Origin: JBBCJT01 sp037190665
GTDB lineage: Bacteria; Pseudomonadota; Alphaproteobacteria; Acetobacterales; Acetobacteraceae
Length of the DNA: 38,585 nucleotides
Reading direction: 5' to 3'
Assembly (NCBI GenBank): GCA_037190665.1
Contig: JBBCJT010000115.1
Coordinates: 1 to 38,585 of the forward strand
The notes beneath the pieces are model-generated. The model had not been told where the DNA came from. It saw nothing but the letters and a program-made list of their open reading frames with translations, and did no database searches. Below, piece by piece: positions 1 through 8,129 of the stretch. How positions within the stretch are numbered: the stretch's first letter is position 1; every line of letters starts with the position of its first letter. The position numbers and the translations under genes are program-made.

Positions 1-1
1 C

Positions 2-205
2 ATCTTCTTCTCGGTGCTGCAGACGCGGCTTGCGATCCACGAGCTGCTGATCGGCGTGTTCATCGTGATGACGACGCCGGTCACGCTGATGCTGGTGGCC
101 CGCGCGGCGCTTCACCGGGACCGGCAGGAGGGGCACGATCCCGCGGTGCAGCCCGAGCCTGCCGAGGCCGACGGAGAACCGCAGGCGCCGGAGCCGTCAG
201 CGTAA
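2..205 (+). CDS. mnhG: Monovalent cation/proton antiporter subunit MnhG/PhaG, 3' end only
   Basis: The frame is open from the window edge to a TAA at 203-205, giving the last 67 residues of a protein whose start lies outside the window. The visible part contains a motif IHELLIGVFIV followed by TTPVTLMLVARAALHRDR, the conserved last membrane helix of the MnhG/PhaG family. It is followed by an acidic, proline-rich cytoplasmic tail of about 30 residues. In the family, MnhG is a small three-helix membrane subunit of the multi-subunit Mrp Na+(K+)/H+ antiporter, normally the last gene of the mnhABCDEFG operon. The other subunits would be to the left of the window. Family call is by recognition of the helix and is fairly safe; the subunit's exact ion specificity cannot be told. 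Confidence 0.8.
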   Translation: MFFSVLQTRLAIHELLIGVFIVMTTPVTLMLVARAALHRDRQEGHDPAVQPEPAEADGEPQAPEPSA

Positions 206-280
206 GGGGCGGATGGCGGCCTTCCGGCTGGCGCGGGATGTCGCGCTTGCGGGAGCTTTGCGGGACGGCTGCGCCGTCAC

Positions 281-418
281 TCCCTCTCCCGCTTGCGGGA
301 GAGGGCCGGGGTGAGGGATCTCTCCGCCAGCACTGCGACGAGGTCTCGCCTTCGCGCGCGTGCCTTCACCCTTCCGCGCAAGCGCGGGCCCCCCCTCTCC
401 CGCCCGGCGGGAGAGGGG
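281..418 (+). repeat. Extragenic palindromic repeat, copy 1
   Basis: A 138-base element made of two opposed hairpins. The left one is ctccc/gcttgc/gggag-like (about 283-305) followed by ccggggtgaggg, and the right one (about 365-418) contains ccgcgcaagcgcgg and ctctcccgcc/ggcgggagag. The same unit occurs in opposite orientation at 35708-35844 with nearly the same length (137 bases) and the same internal order. It lies between convergent genes, the mnhG end (+) and dihydroxyacetone kinase (-). Elements of this 'ctctcccgc...gcgggagag' type are widespread in intergenic DNA of GC-rich alphaproteobacteria. A role as bidirectional terminator or RNA-stabilising hairpin is inference. Confidence 0.8.
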
Positions 419-451
419 ATTCCGCGGATCGCGTTTTTCCCTTCCGCACAA

Positions 452-471
452 CTCCCGCTTGCGGGAGAGGG
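452..471. repeat. Partial hairpin unit of the extragenic repeat
   Basis: A solo hairpin, ctcccgc followed by ttgcgggag, matching the left hairpin of the element at 281-418 but without its second half. It sits 19 bases beyond the stop codon of the dihydroxyacetone kinase gene on the minus strand, so it may serve as that gene's transcription end. There is no T-run. Confidence 0.55.
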
Positions 472-489
472 CTGCGAGCGCCGCGGTTG

Positions 490-2172
490 CTACACTCCGT
501 CCTGCCCGATCGCCCTGATCCACACCGTCGCCGCCACCGCCCCCGCATCCGGCGTGCCGATCGCGCGCTCCCCGAGATAGGCGGCACGCCCCACGCGCGG
601 ACGCATGCGCGTGGTCGCGTCCGCGCCCGCCTCGGCGGCGGCCACCGCATCGGCCCATGCAGCCTGCGGCGGCTTGCCGGCGGCAAGCCCGGCGGCGAGC
701 GCATCGACGGCCGGACGCAGCGCGTCCAGCATGGTGCGATCGCCGGGCTGCGCGCCCCCCAGTTCCCCGACGGACTCCACCGCCGCCGCGAAGGCACGCG
801 CCCAGTCGGCCGGCGCGGGCGAGGCCGGCAGGCCGCGCGCGGCGCGCATCAGCGCCGTCGCGTAGAACGGCCCCGAGCTGCCGGCGATGGCGCGGCGCAG
901 CACCTCGCTCATCCGCGTCAGCGCCGTCGGTGCATCCGCCCAGTCGGCCTCGGCCAGCGCGCGGATCGCGGCCGCACCCCGGGTCATGCTGATGCCGAGA
1001 TCACCGTCGCCCGCGGTGCTGTCGAGTTCGGTCAGCCGCGCCTCCGCCGCTTCCAGCGCCGCGGCGGCGCGCAGCGCGGCGGCCTTCACCGCGCCTCCCG
1101 CAGCCGTGGCGGGGCGTGCGGCCGGCGGCTGCCAGGCGACGGGCCCGACGATGATCGTGGGATGCGGCGGGATGCGCCCGCTGCCGGGCCAGGCCGGTGC
1201 CTGTGTCGGCGCATCGAGCCGCGCGAGGCGGTCATCGTCCACCGCCATCACCGTCAGCGACACGCCGGGCATCTCCAGCGCGGTGAGGAGATTGCCCGTC
1301 CACGCCCGCTCCACGACCAGCCCGCGCCAGCGTAGCCGGGTAAGCGCGTGGCGCGTCACGACCGCGAGTTCCATCGGCGGCGTGCCGCCCAGCCCGTTGA
1401 CCAGCAGCGCCACGCGCGCGCCGGACTCGAGCTTCCGGTCGGCCAGGATCGTCTCCAGCATCGTGTCCACCAGCGCATCGGCGGGTGCGAGCTTGATGCG
1501 CCGGACGCCGGCCTCGCCATGGATGCCGAGGCCGAGCTCCGCCTCGTCCGCACCCAGCTCGAAGCCCGGCCGGCCCGCCGCGGGGACCGTGCAGGGGCCG
1601 AGCGAGACGCCCATGGTCCCGATGGCCTCCGCCGCCGCGCGCGCCTCCGCCGCCACCTGCTCCAGCGGCAGCCCCGCCGCCGCGGCCGCGCCCGCGACCT
1701 TGTGCACCAGCACGGTGCCCGCGATGCCGCGCCGCCGTGACGGTTCCACCGTGCCGTGCAGTGCCACGTCATCCGCGACGACGACGATCTCGACCGGGAT
1801 CCCCTCCGCGCGGGCCAGTTCGGCGGCGAGGCCGAAATTCAGCCGGTCGCCGGTGTAGTTCTTTACCACCAGCAGCGCGCCTGCCTTGCCGGCTGCCGTG
1901 CGGATCGCGGCCAGCACCGCGTCCACGCTCGGCGAGGTGAACACGTCGCCCGCGATCGCCGCATGCAGCATCCCCGCGCCGACATAGCCCGCGTGGGCGG
2001 GCTCGTGGCCGCTGCCGCCGCCGGACAGGATGGCGACCTCGGGCGTCGGCGCCCGGTCGGCCCGCAGCACGACATCCTCGTCGGCCAGAAGCGCCTGCTG
2101 CGGATACAGCGCGACCTGTCCTTCCAGCATCTCGCGCACCACGCGGCGGGGATCGTTCAGCAGCTTCTTCAT
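490..2172 (-). CDS. dhaK: Single-chain dihydroxyacetone kinase (DhaK-DhaL fusion)
   Basis: A 560-residue protein with a DAK1 (DhaK) domain at about 1-330 and a DAK2 (DhaL) domain at about 360-560, the arrangement of ATP-dependent glycerone kinases (EC 2.7.1.29), which phosphorylate dihydroxyacetone to DHAP. The key residues fall at the same numbers as in E. coli DhaK: GGGSGHEP with His56, NYTGDR with Asp109, and GLGIHGE with His218, which binds the substrate covalently as a hemiaminal. The DhaL half has TAGDGDLGISM, the Mg-ADP aspartate motif. The PTS phosphodonor protein DhaM is not seen, consistent with the fused ATP-using form. Start chosen at the ATG at 2172, preceded by aggaaa; upstream extension of the frame is a shadow of the divergent gene. 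The neighbouring oxidoreductase and binding protein are divergent, so a shared pathway is uncertain. Confidence 0.95.
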   Translation of the reverse strand: MKKLLNDPRRVVREMLEGQVALYPQQALLADEDVVLRADRAPTPEVAILSGGGSGHEPAHAGYVGAGMLHAAIAGDVFTSPSVDAVLAAIRTAAGKAGALLVVKNYTGDRLNFGLAAELARAEGIPVEIVVVADDVALHGTVEPSRRRGIAGTVLVHKVAGAAAAAGLPLEQVAAEARAAAEAIGTMGVSLGPCTVPAAGRPGFELGADEAELGLGIHGEAGVRRIKLAPADALVDTMLETILADRKLESGARVALLVNGLGGTPPMELAVVTRHALTRLRWRGLVVERAWTGNLLTALEMPGVSLTVMAVDDDRLARLDAPTQAPAWPGSGRIPPHPTIIVGPVAWQPPAARPATAAGGAVKAAALRAAAALEAAEARLTELDSTAGDGDLGISMTRGAAAIRALAEADWADAPTALTRMSEVLRRAIAGSSGPFYATALMRAARGLPASPAPADWARAFAAAVESVGELGGAQPGDRTMLDALRPAVDALAAGLAAGKPPQAAWADAVAAAEAGADATTRMRPRVGRAAYLGERAIGTPDAGAVAATVWIRAIGQDGV

Positions 2173-2248
2173 CGCGTTTCCTGCCCGGTCGTTTCTCGGC
2201 GCGGCCATGATGCACGCTTCGCGGCATCGCGGCTGCCCGCCGCCGCAA

Positions 2249-2269
2249 GTTTGCTGTTGCCGCGCAAAC
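2249..2269. promoter_or_regulatory. Small inverted repeat in divergent intergenic region
   Basis: The 237-base gap between the divergent kinase and oxidoreductase genes contains gtttgc, a 9-base spacer, and gcaaac. Six-base dyads of this size occur by chance fairly often, so an operator role is only a suggestion from position. No convincing -35/-10 pair is visible in the rest of the gap. Confidence 0.25.
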
Positions 2270-2409
2270 CGGGCCGGTCCAGCGTCGGCCTGCCGATGCG
2301 TCGTCCCCCCGACCCCGCCCCGAACCGCCGGGCCCGCCGGCCCGTCCTCCGCCAGATCCTCCACGACCGTCAGGCTGCCCGGTCCGTCCCCGGCGCGGCG
2401 GAGTAACAG

Positions 2410-3726
2410 ATGCGCATACAGCCGGACCCGTTCGACCCCGACGCGGACCTGCCGGCGCAGGCCGACGTCGTCATCATCGGCGGCGGCATCATCGGCGCGG
2501 CCTGCGCGCTGTCGCTGGCGGAGAAAGGGGTTTCCGTCGCGCTCTGCGAGAAGGGGGTGATGGGCGGCGAGCAGTCCGGCCGCAACTGGGGCTGGTGCCG
2601 CGCGATGGGCCGCGATCCGGCCGAACTGCCGCTCGCGGTCGAGAGCATGCGGATGTGGAGCGGCATGAACGAGCGCGTCGGGGCGGAGACCGGCTTCCGG
2701 CAGGCCGGCACGATGTACCTCGCCGACACGCGCGCCGACCTCGCCGAGCAGGCGCAATGGCTGGACCACGCACGCGAGTACCAGCTCGACTGCCGGCTGC
2801 TGACGCCGGAACAGGTCGAGGAGGTCCTCCCCGGTGGACGGCGGCCATGGGCCGGCGGATTGCACACGCCGTCCGACGGGCGGGCGGAACCGTTCAAGGC
2901 CGTGCCCGCGATCGCGGCTGCCGCGCGGCGCGCCGGTGCGACGATACTCACCAACTGCGCGGTCCGCGGCGTGGAGACGTCGGCGGGACGTGTCGCCGCC
3001 GTGGTGACGGAGCGCGGGCGCATCCGCTGCTCTGCCGTGGTGATGGCGGGCGGGGTCTGGTCGCGGCTGTTCTGCGGCAATCTCGGCATCGACGTGCCGC
3101 AGCTCAAGCTGCTGCTCTCGGTGCTGCGTACCACCCCGGTCGACGGGCCGGACTGCGCGGCGGGGGCGAGCAACTTCGCCTTCCGCCGGCGTCTGGACGG
3201 CGGCTACACGATCGCGCGGCGGAACGCGGCGATCGCGCAGATCGTGCCGGACAGCTTCCGCCTGCTGGGCGACTTCCTGCCCACGCTGCGCAAGGGCTTC
3301 CACGAGATCCGCCTCCGCGCCGGCAGCGCCTTCCTCGATGAGTTGCGGCAGAAGCGGCGCTGGTCGCTCGATGAGCCGACGCTGTTCGAGGAGGTGCGCA
3401 CACTCGACCCCGAGCCGAGCGAGGCGCTGATCCAGGAAGGGCTGCGCAACGCCCGCGCGGCCTATCCTTTCCTCGAAGGCGCGCAGATCGCCGGAAGCTG
3501 GGGCGGCGTGGTGGATGCCACGCCCGATGCCGTGCCCATCATCGGCGAGGTCGACGCGCTGCCCGGCTTCTTCCTCGCCACCGGTTTTTCCGGCCACGGG
3601 TTCGGGATCGGCCCGGGTGCGGGGCAACTGGTGGCCGACATCGTGCGCGGGGCGAGTACGCCCATCGTCGATCCGGCGCCGTTCTCGCCGAAGCGCTTCA
3701 AGCGGCTGAGCAGCACGGCCGCGTAG
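2410..3726 (+). CDS. FAD-dependent oxidoreductase, DAO (D-amino-acid oxidase/dehydrogenase) family
   Basis: A 438-residue flavoprotein. An ADP-binding beta-alpha-beta fold begins at residue 20 with VVIIGGGIIGAACALSLA (GxGxxG at 24-29), followed by an acidic-rich strand end and SGRNWGWCR at about 57-65, typical of a DAO-family subgroup. Near the C-terminus PIIGEVDALPGFFLATGFSGHG is the second FAD-contacting region of this fold. Such enzymes oxidise amines, N-methyl or D-amino acids to imino/oxo acids and pass electrons to oxygen or a quinone; the substrate is not readable here. The ATG at 2410 has ggagtaacag before it. The next gene, 60 bases on, encodes a family-5 solute binding protein, so an imported amino-acid-like or peptide-like substrate is plausible. 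It is divergent from the dihydroxyacetone kinase gene. Confidence 0.88.
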   Translation: MRIQPDPFDPDADLPAQADVVIIGGGIIGAACALSLAEKGVSVALCEKGVMGGEQSGRNWGWCRAMGRDPAELPLAVESMRMWSGMNERVGAETGFRQAGTMYLADTRADLAEQAQWLDHAREYQLDCRLLTPEQVEEVLPGGRRPWAGGLHTPSDGRAEPFKAVPAIAAAARRAGATILTNCAVRGVETSAGRVAAVVTERGRIRCSAVVMAGGVWSRLFCGNLGIDVPQLKLLLSVLRTTPVDGPDCAAGASNFAFRRRLDGGYTIARRNAAIAQIVPDSFRLLGDFLPTLRKGFHEIRLRAGSAFLDELRQKRRWSLDEPTLFEEVRTLDPEPSEALIQEGLRNARAAYPFLEGAQIAGSWGGVVDATPDAVPIIGEVDALPGFFLATGFSGHGFGIGPGAGQLVADIVRGASTPIVDPAPFSPKRFKRLSSTAA

Positions 3727-3786
3727 CACCATAAAGCGGGCGGGAACGGCGGGAGGTCATACGGCAACCGAACAGGAGGCTGAAAC

Positions 3787-5301
3787 ATGATGGCATCACG
3801 TCGTCTCTTGCTGGCGGGCGGGGCTGCCCTGTCCCTTGCCGGCCGTGCGCGCGCCCAGACCACCGGCGTGCTGCGGTTCGGCCTGCAGACCATCCCGCCG
3901 TCGCTGGGACCGTGGGAGCAGGTCGGGACGTCCGCGACCACGCTCAATCTCTGCCATCGCCGTGGCCTGCTTTCCTACGCACCCGACGGCGCGCTGCGCG
4001 GCGAGCTTGCGGAGAGCTGGGAGAGCGACGGGTCGACCGGATGGGTCTTCCGGCTGCGGGAGGCGCGGTTCCACAACGACAGGCCGGTTACCTCGGCGGA
4101 CGTGAAGTGGACGCTGGAACAGGTCGCCCAGCCGCGTTCCACCGCCTATCTGCGCACGCAGATGCAGGGCATCGAGCGTATCGAGACACCGGATGCGCGC
4201 ACTGTGCGGCTGATCCTCAAGGCGCCGTCCGCGGTTCTGCCCTACTGGTTCGCCGCACCGCAGATGGCGATCGTCTCGGCGAGCTCGCCGCCGGCCAGCC
4301 CGCAATCCGTGGGCGCCGGACCCTTCGTGATGGAGGCATCGGAACGCGGCACGTTCTACACGTTCAAGCCATTCCCGCGCTTCTACCGCCAGGGCCTGCC
4401 GAAGCTGCGGGAGCTGCGCTTCATCGTCTATGCGGACGAGAACGCGCGGGTCGCCGCATTGCAGGCGGGCGATGTGGACATGATCGAGTACGTGCCCTGG
4501 CAGTCGATCTCCACGCTCGATGCCGATGAGCGGTTCCATCAGGACAAGACCGACGGACCGTTCATGTACCTGACCTTCAACGGCCGCAGCGGTCCGCTCA
4601 CCGATGCACGGGTGCGGCAGGCGATCGCCTTCGCCGCGAACCGCGACGAGGTGACCAAGGCGGCGTTCTTCGGCCATGGCGTCCCGCTCGGCGGCCTGCC
4701 GCTTGCCTCCGACAGCCCGTTCTACGATCCCGCCACCGCCAACCACTTCACGCTCGATCTGGCGCGCGCGAAGTCGCTGCTCGCGGCCGCGGGTCTCGCG
4801 GACGGGTTCGAGCTGACGCTGCTGTCGAACAGCACCAACGGCATGCACAAGAACACCGCCGAGGTGGTGCAGCAGAACCTCGCCGCGATCGGCATCCGCG
4901 CGCAGCTCGCGATGCCCGACTGGCCGACCTTCGTCGCGCAGGCGAACCGCGGGCAGTTCGACCTCGCCGTGAACGGCACCGTCGCCGACAATCCCGATCC
5001 GGACGGGATGGCGTCCGTGATCGACCCGAACCTGCCGCCGCACTTCAGCCGCAGCCACAACCTGCCGCTGCCGGAGCTGTCGCGGCTGCTGGCCGAGGGC
5101 CGCGCGGAAACGGCGATGGACCGGCGCAAGGCGATCTATGCCCAGGTGACGCGGATGTTCCTGGACCAGGTGACGATGGTGCCGCTGGTCGCCCGCACGC
5201 AGGCCTATGCCATGCGCAGGCAGGTCTCCGGCTTCCGCAACCTGCCGGGGCAGCTCACCTTCTTCTCCGGCACGACGCTGGAGGAAGCGGCCGTCGCGTA
5301 G
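3787..5301 (+). CDS. ABC transporter substrate-binding protein, family 5 (DppA/OppA-like)
   Basis: A 504-residue periplasmic receptor of the SBP_bac_5 family, which delivers peptides, nickel or other small solutes to ABC permeases. The N-terminus carries SRRLLLAGGAALSLAGRARAQ, a signal peptide with a twin-arginine-like start and an AxA cleavage site near residue 24. The mature part has family landmarks: ESWESDGS and a predicted core of LREARFHNDRPVTSADVKWTLE, then ARVRQAIAFAANRDEV and a C-terminal QAYAMRRQVSGF. A good ribosome site, aggaggctgaaac, precedes the ATG. No ABC permease or ATPase gene follows; the next genes encode a secondary carrier. It may therefore use permeases encoded elsewhere. 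It follows the FAD oxidoreductase by 60 bases and is probably co-transcribed with it. Confidence 0.92.
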   Translation: MMASRRLLLAGGAALSLAGRARAQTTGVLRFGLQTIPPSLGPWEQVGTSATTLNLCHRRGLLSYAPDGALRGELAESWESDGSTGWVFRLREARFHNDRPVTSADVKWTLEQVAQPRSTAYLRTQMQGIERIETPDARTVRLILKAPSAVLPYWFAAPQMAIVSASSPPASPQSVGAGPFVMEASERGTFYTFKPFPRFYRQGLPKLRELRFIVYADENARVAALQAGDVDMIEYVPWQSISTLDADERFHQDKTDGPFMYLTFNGRSGPLTDARVRQAIAFAANRDEVTKAAFFGHGVPLGGLPLASDSPFYDPATANHFTLDLARAKSLLAAAGLADGFELTLLSNSTNGMHKNTAEVVQQNLAAIGIRAQLAMPDWPTFVAQANRGQFDLAVNGTVADNPDPDGMASVIDPNLPPHFSRSHNLPLPELSRLLAEGRAETAMDRRKAIYAQVTRMFLDQVTMVPLVARTQAYAMRRQVSGFRNLPGQLTFFSGTTLEEAAVA

Positions 5302-5330
5302 CCGGGGGCTGCCATCGTCGATGGCATTGA

Positions 5331-5372
5331 AGGGCCGGCGCGATAAGGACAGTTGTCCAACGCGCCGGCCTT
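5331..5372. terminator. Nested inverted repeat after binding-protein gene (terminator or operator)
   Basis: A perfect 10-base inverted repeat, ggccggcgcg at 5333-5342 and cgcgccggcc at 5361-5370, extended by a G-U and an A-U pair to a 12-base stem. Inside its loop is a second small dyad, ggaca-gt-tgtcc (5347-5358). It starts 30 bases after the stop of the receptor gene and ends 58 bases before the glutamate carrier. There is no T-run, so it may be a weak terminator or a regulatory site in front of gltS. Confidence 0.5.
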
Positions 5373-5430
5373 CGTCAGAGTGGTTGCAGATACGGGTTGA
5401 ATCGCGTCCGAGCCACGACCGGATGGGTGT

Positions 5431-6615
5431 ATGAGCCTTTCTGCGGTTGCCACCCTGTTCGCCACCGCCTGCGTGCTGCTGCTGGGCACGGTGGTGAACC
5501 GTTCCGTCCCATTCCTCTCCCGCTATGCCATCCCCGATCCCGTCACCGGCGGGCTGATCTTCGCGCTCGCAGCGTGGGGGGCGCAGGCATGGACGGGCTT
5601 CGAGGTCCGCTTCGATCCGGTGATGTCGCGGCCGCTGCTGCTCGCCTTCTTCGCGACCGTCGGCCTGTCGGCGGATTTCCGCGATCTCGGTCGCGGCGGG
5701 CTGATCCTGCTCCGTTATCTCGCGGTGCTCGCCCCGTTCGTCGCGCTGCAGAACGTCGTGGGCATGAGCACCGCCTGGATGCTCGACCTGCCGCCGAGCA
5801 TGGGGCTGATCGTCGGCTCCATCACGCTGGTTGGCGGGCACGGGACGGGCGCGGCCTACGCGGACCTGTTCAGCGCCGGCTACAACCTTGCCGGTGCGCT
5901 GCCGATCGCGATGGCCGCCGCCACCTTCGGCCTGGTGCTGGGCGGCATCACGGGTGGCCCCGTCGGCAACATCCTGATCACCCGCTACCGCCTGTCCGGC
6001 AGTGCGCAGGACATCGCGCTGGAACAGCAGGAGGCGTCGGAGAGCGTCACCGTCACCAAGGCCGTCGCCGCGCTGGCGGCGATCACCGTCTGCATGCTGG
6101 TGGGCAACGAGTTCGCGCAGATGATGGCCGGCGCGCCGGTGACCCTGCCCGCCTTCGTCTGGGCGCTGCTCGCCGGCGTGCTGATGCGCAACGGGCTGCA
6201 GGCGGCCGGGCTGTGGCGGATGAGCACGGGGCCGACCGACCTGCTCGGCGGCGTCGCGCTCGGCCTGTTCCTCGCGCTGGCCATGATGCAGATGCGGCTG
6301 TGGGAGTTCGCCACGCTGGCGGGCCCGCTCGCGGCGATCCTGATCGTGCAGACCATCGCGTGCGCGGCCTACGCCATGTTCGTCGCCTTCCCCGGCATGG
6401 GCCGCAACTACGACGCCGCGCTGATGGCGGCGGGCGTGATCGGCTTCTGCATGGGCTCCACGGCGACGGCGGTGGCGATCACCCAGGCGCTCGCCGCGCG
6501 GCACGGCCCCAGCCCGACCGCGACGCTGATCGTACCGCTGACCGGCGCCTTCTTCATCGACCTCGTCAATGCCGGCGTGCTGGCCGGCTTCCTGGCCCTG
6601 CCATGGTTCAGTTGA
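5431..6615 (+). CDS. gltS: Sodium/glutamate symporter, GltS family
   Basis: A 394-residue integral membrane protein, close to the 401 residues of E. coli GltS, the Na+-coupled glutamate carrier of the ESS family. Hydrophobic helices fill the sequence. Landmarks include IPDPVTGGLIFAL at about 28-40, FFATVGLSADF at about 75-85, and VGGHGTGAAYADLF at about 132-145. The last, with its repeated counterpart GFCMGSTATAVA near residue 335, corresponds to the GGxG-type re-entrant loops of the two inverted halves. The start is the ATG at 5431, with a weak ggatgggtgt upstream. Its TGA (6613-6615) overlaps the ATG of the following TAXI receptor as TGATG, so the two proteins are very likely made together. 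Substrate specificity for glutamate is inferred from the family. Confidence 0.92.
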   Translation: MSLSAVATLFATACVLLLGTVVNRSVPFLSRYAIPDPVTGGLIFALAAWGAQAWTGFEVRFDPVMSRPLLLAFFATVGLSADFRDLGRGGLILLRYLAVLAPFVALQNVVGMSTAWMLDLPPSMGLIVGSITLVGGHGTGAAYADLFSAGYNLAGALPIAMAAATFGLVLGGITGGPVGNILITRYRLSGSAQDIALEQQEASESVTVTKAVAALAAITVCMLVGNEFAQMMAGAPVTLPAFVWALLAGVLMRNGLQAAGLWRMSTGPTDLLGGVALGLFLALAMMQMRLWEFATLAGPLAAILIVQTIACAAYAMFVAFPGMGRNYDAALMAAGVIGFCMGSTATAVAITQALAARHGPSPTATLIVPLTGAFFIDLVNAGVLAGFLALPWFS

Positions 6616-8060
6616 TGCGCGGCCTGCTGCTCGGCCTGGTCCTGCTGCTCGCCGCCTGTGGGGAGCAGCCCGACGCCACCCAGCTCCAGCGCGATGTCGA
6701 GACGCGGCTGGCGAGCGCCTTCCCCGACAAGGCGCTGGTGCTCGAATCGCTGGACCGGCAGGGGCGGATGGAGACGCTCGACGGCGGCCGGGTGGTGCAC
6801 TTCAAGGCGCGGCTGCGGGTGGAGCGGCCGATCGACCTGGGCCAGTGGGGCGGCCCCAACGCGCAACTTCTGGCGGGCGTGCTCGGCGCCGGGTCCGGCG
6901 GCATCGCCGGGCTGACGCAGGGCGGCAACGCGGCCGGCGATCGCCTCACGGTGTTCGGCACATTGCCTTATCGGCCGGAGGGTACGGCATGGGTCGCCGC
7001 GGCCGTGCCGGGCCCGGTAGACACCACGATCACCGGCCCGCCCGGGCAGCAGAGTGCCGCGGAACGCCTGCTCGCGGGTCTGGCCGAGACGCTGCGCGCT
7101 GCACCGGCCAACACCGCGCCGACCGGCGAGGCGATCATCACGCAGGAACTGGAGACGGCGCGGCGCAACATCGAGGCGCGGTTCGCCCGGCTCACCGCCG
7201 GCTTCCCGCTCGCGGCCGGCGCGCCCGGCGGCACCTATGCCCGGCTCGCCGCCGCACTGGCCGCGGATGCGCAGACGCGCGGGGTGCGGCTGGTGGTGCT
7301 GCCCACGGCCGGCAGCGTGGAGAACCTGAACCTGCTCCGCGAGGGGCGGGTATCGCTGGCCTTCGCGCAGGCCGATGTCGCGGCGCTGGCCGTCGCCGGG
7401 CGCGGCCCGTTCGCCGAGGCCGGGCCGAACGAAACGCTGCGCGCGCTGCTGGCGCTGTTCCCCGAACACCTGCACGTCGTCGTGCGCGGGGACGATCCGG
7501 CGCGCGGGCTTGCGGATCTGGCGGAGCGGCGGGTGTCGATCGGCCTCGCCGGATCCGGCAGCCGGGTGACGGCATCGGCGGTGCTCGAAGCGGCCGGGGT
7601 CGCCGTCACCGAACCACCCGAGGCGGAGTCGCTGGACCCGAAGGCCGCGCTCGTGGCACTGGCCGCCGGGCGGCTGGATGCGGTGCTGCTGGTGGGCGCC
7701 GCGCCGTTCCCGCCGGTGGTGGAGGCGTTCGGCGCCGCGCCGCTGCGGCTGCTGCCTGTCGACCCGGCCGTGGCGGAGCGGGTGCGCGGCACGGGGCTCG
7801 TGCCGCTCGCCGTGCCGGCAGCGGCCTACACCCACCAATCCGCGCCCGTGCCCACCGTCGCGGTCGCGGCCCTGCTGGTCACGGATACGACGCTGACGCT
7901 GGCCGAGGCGCGGCGGGTGGGGGAAGCGGTGCTGGGCCGCATCGGCGCGCGGGAGCGTGAGCCGCTGGCGCTGATGGTGGCCCCGGGCACCGCGGCGCTG
8001 GGCATTCCCGTCCCGCTCCATCCGGCGACCGGCAACCTGCCGGGGGTGGCGCCGCGATAG
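6615..8060 (+). CDS. TAXI-family solute receptor, lipoprotein
   Basis: A 481-residue protein with a lipoprotein signal: MRGLLLGLVLLLAAC gives a lipobox with Cys15 as the lipidated residue. An N-terminal domain of about 150 residues of unclear type is followed by a TAXI (TRAP-associated extracytoplasmic immunogenic) binding domain at about 190-480. The TAXI part shows TYARLAAALAADAQ, VVLPTAGSVENLNLLREGRVSLAFAQ in segments, and RVSIGLAGSGSRVTASAVLEAAGV, all typical of the fold. TAXI receptors normally serve TRAP carriers, but no DctQ/DctM-type genes lie nearby. Instead the start codon overlaps the gltS stop (TGATG), and I chose this ATG over the one at 6603 for that reason. The arrangement suggests a receptor working with, or sensing for, the GltS carrier. 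Being membrane-anchored, it would sit beside the carrier in the periplasm. Confidence 0.88.
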   Translation: MRGLLLGLVLLLAACGEQPDATQLQRDVETRLASAFPDKALVLESLDRQGRMETLDGGRVVHFKARLRVERPIDLGQWGGPNAQLLAGVLGAGSGGIAGLTQGGNAAGDRLTVFGTLPYRPEGTAWVAAAVPGPVDTTITGPPGQQSAAERLLAGLAETLRAAPANTAPTGEAIITQELETARRNIEARFARLTAGFPLAAGAPGGTYARLAAALAADAQTRGVRLVVLPTAGSVENLNLLREGRVSLAFAQADVAALAVAGRGPFAEAGPNETLRALLALFPEHLHVVVRGDDPARGLADLAERRVSIGLAGSGSRVTASAVLEAAGVAVTEPPEAESLDPKAALVALAAGRLDAVLLVGAAPFPPVVEAFGAAPLRLLPVDPAVAERVRGTGLVPLAVPAAAYTHQSAPVPTVAVAALLVTDTTLTLAEARRVGEAVLGRIGAREREPLALMVAPGTAALGIPVPLHPATGNLPGVAPR

Positions 8061-8129
8061 GCCGACGGGCCGGCGGTCCATCGAAAGATTTGGCCGGCAT
8101 GGCGTCGCGGCGTTAGGGAAGGCGCCGCA

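Noticed and set aside
490..3732. A 1080-codon open frame on the minus strand spanning the kinase and the whole oxidoreductase region
   Set aside because: Only the first 560 codons before the stop (490-2172) are the real kinase; the part above 2172 is antisense to a well-supported flavoprotein and is a product of high GC.
3796..6504. Long minus-strand open frame (about 900 codons) opposite the binding protein and gltS
   Set aside because: Low-complexity Arg/His/Gly-rich translation with no motif; mirrors two recognised plus-strand genes.
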